The notes under the pieces are model-generated. The model had not been told where the DNA came from. It did no database searches and saw nothing but the letters and a program-made list of their open reading frames with translations. A DNA stretch of 10,841 nt from an uncultured Muribaculaceae bacterium (lineage in GTDB: Bacteria > Bacteroidota > Bacteroidia > Bacteroidales > Muribaculaceae): positions 1-10,841 of the forward strand of contig CAJUDL010000075.1 in the NCBI GenBank assembly GCA_910585285.1. Direction: 5' to 3'. Made by a program: the position numbers and the translations under genes. Position 1 is the stretch's first letter; every line of letters begins with the position of its first letter. This document shows, piece after piece, positions 6,555 to 10,841 of the stretch.

Positions 6555-8159
6555 CTAATTTTTTGTCAATATCTTATCATATTCATCGGAATTGATAAGA
6601 CGATAGGCTTCTCGGAAAATGGGATCGTAGCTGTTATACACTTTGAAGTATGTTGGCTGGTCGTAAATATCACGTCCAATCAAACCTTTGACAATCATCT
6701 TGAAAAGAGGCTCACTCTGGCGTGACTGCTCTTCATTGAATGCCACGCCTTCTTTTGCGGCGCGGTCGTATAGCTCTTTAAGCATCGCCTCGTCAACATT
6801 GAAACCTTTCACGAAATCATCGTCAGTCTTGAATTTGCGTTTTATCTCTTTCCGGTGAGCATCAACGTAACTGATTGCATATTGGTTGATCACGCCCTTG
6901 GCTGTGACATCACGATAATACTTGGTGAAATCAGTGGTGTCGAGAGGCACAAACTTGTCGGGTGAGATGCCGCCACCTCCATATATTGGACGATGCAGGC
7001 GCAGTGTTTCGACTTTGAGCGAATCAATGTATTTTATGGAATCTGCATGCATGAGTTCACCATGGTTGAATCGGTCGATAATATCCATGGCATATGCCTT
7101 CTGATCTCCTTTGTTGTAGGGTTTCTGGATGTCGCGACCGGTGGGTGTGTAGTAATGAGCCACCGTCAGACGCATCATCGAACCATCGGGAAAGGGGAAG
7201 GGACGCTGCACAAGTCCTTTGCCGTATGTGCGTCTGCCCACCACGACACCGCGGTCCCAATCCTGGATTGCACCGGTGGTAATCTCGGATGACGAGGCTG
7301 TATACTGGTTCACCATCACCACAAGACGACCGTCTTTGAAAAGAGGCTTGAGTCCGTGTGGATCCGTGAGATGATCGTAGCGAGGAGAATTACGCCCCTC
7401 CGTATAGACGGCAAGTCGACCCGGCTCAAGGAATTCTCCGAGGATCTCAATCGCCGGCTGCATATATCCTCCGCCATTGTCTACGAGGTCGAGAATAAGT
7501 TGCTGCATACCTTTTTTCTTCAGGTCTTTCAAAGCACTCTCGATTTCATTGCCACTTTCTGCAGAAAAGCGACTGAGACGTATGTAACCGGTTTTGCCAT
7601 CAACCATATATGCTGCATCCACACTGTTGATCGGAATGTCGGCGCGGGTAATCGTAAAATCAATTGTGTCGGATTTACCAGCCGAGCGACGGAGAACATT
7701 GACGTTGACTTTGCTCCCTTTCGGACCACGCAGGCGCTTCATTATATCAGTGTTGCGCATCTTCACACCTGCAATGATTGAATCGTTGACTTTCAATATC
7801 CTGTCTCCGGCAAGTAGCCCTACTCTTTCAGAAGGACCTCCCGCAACAGTTGAGATTACATATAATGTATCCTGATTCATATTGAATGAGATGCCGATGC
7901 CACTGAAATTGCCGGTGAGTGGCTCGTTGAGTTCTTTTGTTTCTTCTGGATTTGAATATGCGGAATGAGGGTCGAGTTCTTCGAGCATGCTGCGTATGGC
8001 AGTCTCAACGAGTTTATCCTCATTTACTGTGTCAACATAAAACTGAGCCACAGCGGCTTCAGCCATCCGCAGCTTCTGGTTTGCAGGGATTTTATTCTGG
8101 GTTGCTGCAAATGCCGTGATTACGGCTCCAATCCCTATTATTGTCAGTAATTTCTTCAT
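6555..8159 (-). CDS. S41 family C-terminal processing peptidase (CtpA/Tsp-like) with PDZ domain
   Basis: 534 residues. The protein cuts other proteins near exposed C-termini, acting in the periplasm. Residues 1-19 (MKKLLTIIGIGAVITAFAA) are a signal peptide or membrane anchor. An N-terminal helical region follows (YVDTVNEDKLVETAIRSMLE and then LDPHSAYSNPEE). A PDZ domain spans about 84-160 (GIGISF, GLLAGDRILKVNDSII). The S41 core contains DLVDNGGGY (224-232), TASSSEI (287-293), D300 and TYGKG (311-315). Aligned with E. coli Tsp, S289 is the nucleophile and K314 the general base, with D300 at the Tsp D441 position; the spacings of 11 and 25 residues match exactly. A C-terminal region of about 130 residues rich in Y, D and K follows, as in Bacteroidetes members. 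The enzyme should be active. It lies 29 bases after coaD and may share its transcript. Confidence 0.92.
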   Translation of the reverse strand: MKKLLTIIGIGAVITAFAATQNKIPANQKLRMAEAAVAQFYVDTVNEDKLVETAIRSMLEELDPHSAYSNPEETKELNEPLTGNFSGIGISFNMNQDTLYVISTVAGGPSERVGLLAGDRILKVNDSIIAGVKMRNTDIMKRLRGPKGSKVNVNVLRRSAGKSDTIDFTITRADIPINSVDAAYMVDGKTGYIRLSRFSAESGNEIESALKDLKKKGMQQLILDLVDNGGGYMQPAIEILGEFLEPGRLAVYTEGRNSPRYDHLTDPHGLKPLFKDGRLVVMVNQYTASSSEITTGAIQDWDRGVVVGRRTYGKGLVQRPFPFPDGSMMRLTVAHYYTPTGRDIQKPYNKGDQKAYAMDIIDRFNHGELMHADSIKYIDSLKVETLRLHRPIYGGGGISPDKFVPLDTTDFTKYYRDVTAKGVINQYAISYVDAHRKEIKRKFKTDDDFVKGFNVDEAMLKELYDRAAKEGVAFNEEQSRQSEPLFKMIVKGLIGRDIYDQPTYFKVYNSYDPIFREAYRLINSDEYDKILTKN

Positions 8160-8188
8160 TTTTTTCTAATCTTTTACCTATAGAACAC

Positions 8189-8626
8189 TTAGGGGAGCAA
8201 ATCGCTCACATCATGTCCGAATGATTCCAGTTCCCTCACCATAGAGCTGGAGATACAGGCATATTGCGGAAGCGAGAGCAGAAACACCGTGTCGATGCCG
8301 AGAATATTTTTATTTACATCTGCGAGATTGCGCTCATATTCGAAATCGGTTATGTTTCTTACCCCTCTCAATATGGCGCATGCTCCCACACTGCGGGCAT
8401 ATTCTGCCGTGAGTCCGGGGTATGTCGCGACCTCAACCGCATAATTGCTTTCGAAAATTTTCCTGATGGTCTCAATTCTTTTGACAAGATCATCGCCAAT
8501 AGGTTTATTCCCGTTATGACCGATAGCGATTACTATACGGTCGAATATCTTCAGACCCCTTTCTACGATCGATTTATGTCCGATCGTAAATGGATTGAAA
8601 CTTCCCGGAAATATAGCTGTCCTCAT
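8189..8626 (-). CDS. coaD: phosphopantetheine adenylyltransferase
   Basis: 145 residues, a little short for a family of about 160. The enzyme transfers AMP from ATP to 4'-phosphopantetheine to give dephospho-CoA, the penultimate step of coenzyme A synthesis, in the cytoplasm. The start MRTAIFPGSFNPFTIGH carries the nucleotidyltransferase (T/H)xGH motif with H17. RGVRN (87-91) and ISSSMVRE (125-132) are the other family signatures. I chose the ATG at 8626 because the motif begins at once; the frame is open to 8656, but those ten residues (MKSKRLKVKG) only translate a simple repeat. The gene begins 38 bases after the parE stop and is followed 29 bases later by the protease gene. N11 stands where many family members have D; I recall this as common in Bacteroidetes. 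Confidence 0.93.
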   Translation of the reverse strand: MRTAIFPGSFNPFTIGHKSIVERGLKIFDRIVIAIGHNGNKPIGDDLVKRIETIRKIFESNYAVEVATYPGLTAEYARSVGACAILRGVRNITDFEYERNLADVNKNILGIDTVFLLSLPQYACISSSMVRELESFGHDVSDLLP

Positions 8627-8647
8627 ACCTTTAACCTTTAACCTTTT
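8627..8647 (-). repeat. three tandem heptamers just before coaD
   Basis: Read on the coding (-) strand, AAAGGTT-like units repeat three times right up to the ATG (8647-8641 with one mismatch, then 8640-8634 and 8633-8627). Each contains an AGG that could pair with the end of 16S rRNA; the second unit sits about 8 bases from the start codon, a usable distance. The parE-coaD gap also contains related GGTAAGAGGTGAAAAG sequence upstream. Confidence 0.6.
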
Positions 8648-8664
8648 ACTTTTCACCTCTTACC

Positions 8665-10647
8665 TTATATCTCAGAGTCGTCTTCAATCACAAGGTTATC
8701 AATGATGAAGTTCTGACGTTCCATCGTATTTTTTCCCATATAGAATTCCAGAAGCTTATCCACAGCATCTTCCCTTTTCAGTTTCACCCGGTCAAGACGC
8801 ATGTCCGGACCAATGAACTCGGCAAATTCCGCGTCATTGATTTCTCCGAGGCCTTTGAATCGGGTTATCTCAGCGTTGTTGCCGAATTTTGCTATGGCTG
8901 TTTCCCTCTCTTCATCGGTGTAACAGTAAAAAGTGTCTTTTTCCTCAGCCGTTTCATCTTTTTTGCGAGTCTTCTTCTTTGAGCGGCGCACAGAATTTTT
9001 GTCGCGAACGCGGAAGAGCGGTGTCTGCAGAATGTAGACGTGACCTTTCTTCACAAGGTCTGGGAAGAACATAAGGAAGAACGTGATGATAAGTAGGCGT
9101 ATGTGCATGCCATCGACATCAGCATCCGTAGCGATAATAACCTTGTTGTATCTTAACCCCTCGATTCCTTCTTCGATGTTGAGGGCAGCCTGAAGAAGGT
9201 TGAACTCGTCATTCTTATATACCACTTCTTGTGTCATCCCATAGGAGTTAAGGGGCTTTCCACGAAGTGAGAAGACAGCCTGGGTCTCTGCGTTACGCAC
9301 TTTGGTGATTGTTCCGGATGCGGAATCTCCCTCAGTGATGAAGATTGCCGAATTTTCGCGCAGGTCTTCTTTGGCTTTTGCTTTCAAAGGATCGTTGTAG
9401 TGGATGCGGCAATCACGCAGTTTGCGGTTGTGCAGACTTACTTTCTTCGCCTTCTCACGGGCAAGCTTGGCTACACCAGCCATTGCCTTGCGCTCTTTCT
9501 CGCTTGATGCAATCTTGCGGAGCATCACTTCCGCTATGTCGGGATTACGATGGAGGTAGTCGTCAAGTTCCTTTTTGATGAAGTCACCTATGAATTTATT
9601 GACTGTCAGTGTGCTCCCGGGTGCCACCTCCTTGCTTCCAAGTTTTGTCTTTGTCTGGCTTTCGAACACCGGTTCCTGGATGCGCACGGATACTGCAGCT
9701 ACCAAGCCATTGCGGATGTCGGAAAATTCATACCCCTTGCCGGAGAATTCCTTGATGGTGCGTGTCACGTGTTCGCGGAAAGCCGTGAGGTGTGTTCCTC
9801 CTTGTGTGGTGTGCTGACCGTTGACAAACGAGTAGTACTCTTCGCCATACTGGTCGGTATGCGTGAGCACAACTTCTATATCCTCCCCTTGAAGATGAAT
9901 GATGGGGTAGAGGGGATCGTTGGTCATGTTCTCTTTCAGAAGGTCGAGCAGACCATGGCGGGAGAAATATTTCTTGCCATTGTAGAAGAGCTGCAGCCCG
10001 GCGTTGAGATATGTGTAGTTGTTGACCATTGTTTCTACAAATTCCTGATTGAATCTGTAGTTCTGGAATAGGGAAGGGTCGGGGATGAATTTCACAAGGG
10101 TTCCGTTTGGTTCGGATGTTGGCATCGGGTCAGAGTGGCGCACAAGATCTCCGCGCTCGAATTCGACCTCAACCATCTTCCCGTCTCGCACGCTGGCAAC
10201 GCGGCAATAGGTGGAAAGGGCGTTGACAGCCTTGAGACCCACGCCATTCAGTCCGACAGATTTCTTGAAGTTTTTATCATCAAATTTACCGCCGGTGTTT
10301 ATGTCGGATGCAACCTCTTTCACTTTGCCAAGCGGGATGCCTCGACCATAATCTCGCACGGTTACTTCCCCTTCTTCGGTGAGAGATATATCAATGCGTT
10401 TCCCTGCGCCCATATTGAATTCGTCGATGGAATTATCCACCACTTCTTTTATAAGCACGTAAATGCCATCATCCGAATGGGAACCATCACCGAGTTTGCC
10501 GATGTACATACCGGGTCTGCGCCGAATATGCTCATTCCATTTAAGGGTCTGGATTGCATTGTCGTCGTATGTGCCGGCATCTGCCGATGCCGCTGTTGAG
10601 GGAGTGATATCCTCCTTCTCTTCTATTTCGAAAATATCTTCGCTCAT
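8665..10647 (-). CDS. parE: DNA topoisomerase IV subunit B (ParE)
   Basis: 660 residues. This is the ATPase and TOPRIM subunit of a type IIA topoisomerase, which with ParC unlinks daughter chromosomes. The GHKL ATPase domain has EVVDNSIDEF (E68, N72), RDYGRGIP (D98), GLNGVGLKAVNAL (132-144) and the QTK loop QTKTKLGS (331-338). The TOPRIM domain has ITEGDSASG (E439) and TDADVDGMH (D508, D510, D512); RFKGLGE is at 596-602. The start RRRPGMYIGKLGDG with DDGIYVLIKEVVDN, and the lack of the long GyrB insert, favour ParE over GyrB. A charged stretch of about 20 residues (roughly 551-571, RRSKKKTRKKDETAEEKD) sits after the TOPRIM core. The first 28 residues are acidic and disordered-looking. The partner parC is not in the window. 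It is the first gene of the leftward cluster. Confidence 0.93.
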   Translation of the reverse strand: MSEDIFEIEEKEDITPSTAASADAGTYDDNAIQTLKWNEHIRRRPGMYIGKLGDGSHSDDGIYVLIKEVVDNSIDEFNMGAGKRIDISLTEEGEVTVRDYGRGIPLGKVKEVASDINTGGKFDDKNFKKSVGLNGVGLKAVNALSTYCRVASVRDGKMVEVEFERGDLVRHSDPMPTSEPNGTLVKFIPDPSLFQNYRFNQEFVETMVNNYTYLNAGLQLFYNGKKYFSRHGLLDLLKENMTNDPLYPIIHLQGEDIEVVLTHTDQYGEEYYSFVNGQHTTQGGTHLTAFREHVTRTIKEFSGKGYEFSDIRNGLVAAVSVRIQEPVFESQTKTKLGSKEVAPGSTLTVNKFIGDFIKKELDDYLHRNPDIAEVMLRKIASSEKERKAMAGVAKLAREKAKKVSLHNRKLRDCRIHYNDPLKAKAKEDLRENSAIFITEGDSASGTITKVRNAETQAVFSLRGKPLNSYGMTQEVVYKNDEFNLLQAALNIEEGIEGLRYNKVIIATDADVDGMHIRLLIITFFLMFFPDLVKKGHVYILQTPLFRVRDKNSVRRSKKKTRKKDETAEEKDTFYCYTDEERETAIAKFGNNAEITRFKGLGEINDAEFAEFIGPDMRLDRVKLKREDAVDKLLEFYMGKNTMERQNFIIDNLVIEDDSEI

Positions 10648-10686
10648 AGGTAGGCTAAGAAGTTGTTTAACCTAATTTACGTTATT

Positions 10687-10694
10687 CAAAAATA
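10687..10694 (-). promoter_or_regulatory. candidate -7 box for parE
   Basis: On the - strand this reads TATTTTTG, a full match to TAnnTTTG, about 40 bases before the parE ATG. The best upstream partner is an ATTG at 10718-10721 with a spacer of 23, longer than the usual 19-21, so the -33 part is weak. A start of transcription near 10680 would give a leader of about 30 bases for the parE-coaD-protease cluster. Confidence 0.35.
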
Positions 10695-10713
10695 ATAAAA
10701 AGTTGTAAACTTT

Positions 10714-10839
10714 ATGGCAATCTTTACTAATCTTTTGGGCATCTTTGCCCGCTTTCATCGGAACCAACCGGTAGGTTGCTTCCTCTTCAACCGGTCAAAC
10801 CTGCTCCAAAATCTTAATAGATCTTACCATAAAAATTAG
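10714..10839 (+). CDS. 41-codon open frame, doubtful
   Basis: An ATG at 10714 opens a complete frame of 41 codons ending in TAG at 10837-10839, divergent from parE. The product begins MAIFTNLLGIFARFHRNQPV and is basic and moderately hydrophobic. I recognise no family, and I see no good promoter on this strand. It could be a small protein, but an open frame of this size is also expected by chance. Confidence 0.15.
   Translation: MAIFTNLLGIFARFHRNQPVGCFLFNRSNLLQNLNRSYHKN
10765..10795. repeat. 8-bp direct repeat CAACCGGT
   Basis: CAACCGGT occurs at 10765-10772 and 10788-10795, 23 bases apart, close to two helical turns. Each copy contains the palindrome ACCGGT. The pair lies about 120-150 bases upstream of parE and could be a regulator's binding site or chance. 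Confidence 0.3.
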
Positions 10840-10841
10840 TT

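Noticed and set aside
9550..10071. 173-codon open frame on the + strand opposite parE
   Set aside because: It lies wholly inside the clear parE gene on the other strand and is rich in C, H and F, as antisense shadows are. The same holds for the frames at 10135-10599 and 7356-7781.
8665..10647. Reading the topoisomerase gene as gyrB
   Set aside because: The N-terminal signature RRRPGMYIGKLGDG, the length of 660 and the neighbouring coaD fit ParE better than the Bacteroidetes GyrB pattern.

Overview
The window looks like chromosomal DNA from a gut-type Bacteroidales bacterium. The signs are a TTTG-N19-TAnnTTTG promoter of the Bacteroidetes type, a DUF3078 outer-membrane barrel protein, a sensor-like protein of the DUF5112/DUF5113 type, and the gene order parE-coaD-S41 protease. 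A family such as Muribaculaceae is possible but is only a guess. No mobile element, CRISPR array, tRNA or rRNA is visible. Most of the window is ordinary housekeeping and cell-envelope sequence.

Left part, + strand (1-3733). After about 380 bases of AT-rich leader comes a large exported, membrane-anchored protein. It has a helical repeat-like sensor part, one internal transmembrane helix and a C-terminal domain that resembles a histidine-kinase ATPase domain but lacks its key residues. The leader holds a good promoter, a terminator-like hairpin at the expected transcription start, and a perfect 20-bp inverted repeat whose second arm ends on the A of the start codon. A ClC-family anion transporter without CBS domains follows 53 bases later. 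It keeps the gating glutamate but has valine at the inner (proton) glutamate position.

Right part, - strand (3730-10647, transcribed right to left). Six genes run in one direction with short gaps: parE (topoisomerase IV subunit B), coaD (phosphopantetheine adenylyltransferase), an S41 C-terminal processing protease with a PDZ domain, a DUF3078 outer-membrane barrel protein, and two small exported proteins I do not recognise. The last three genes overlap by 1-4 bases and are almost certainly translated together, which suggests a shared job in the envelope. The final gene meets the ClC gene tail to tail with overlapping stop codons.

The right edge (10648-10841) is the parE upstream region. It has a promoter-like -7 box, an 8-bp direct repeat and a 41-codon open frame of doubtful status.

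The points most worth a second look are the DUF3078 plus two-small-protein unit, the altered ClC residues, the degenerate kinase-like domain and the structured leader of its gene. I did not find a clear case of a wholly new system.
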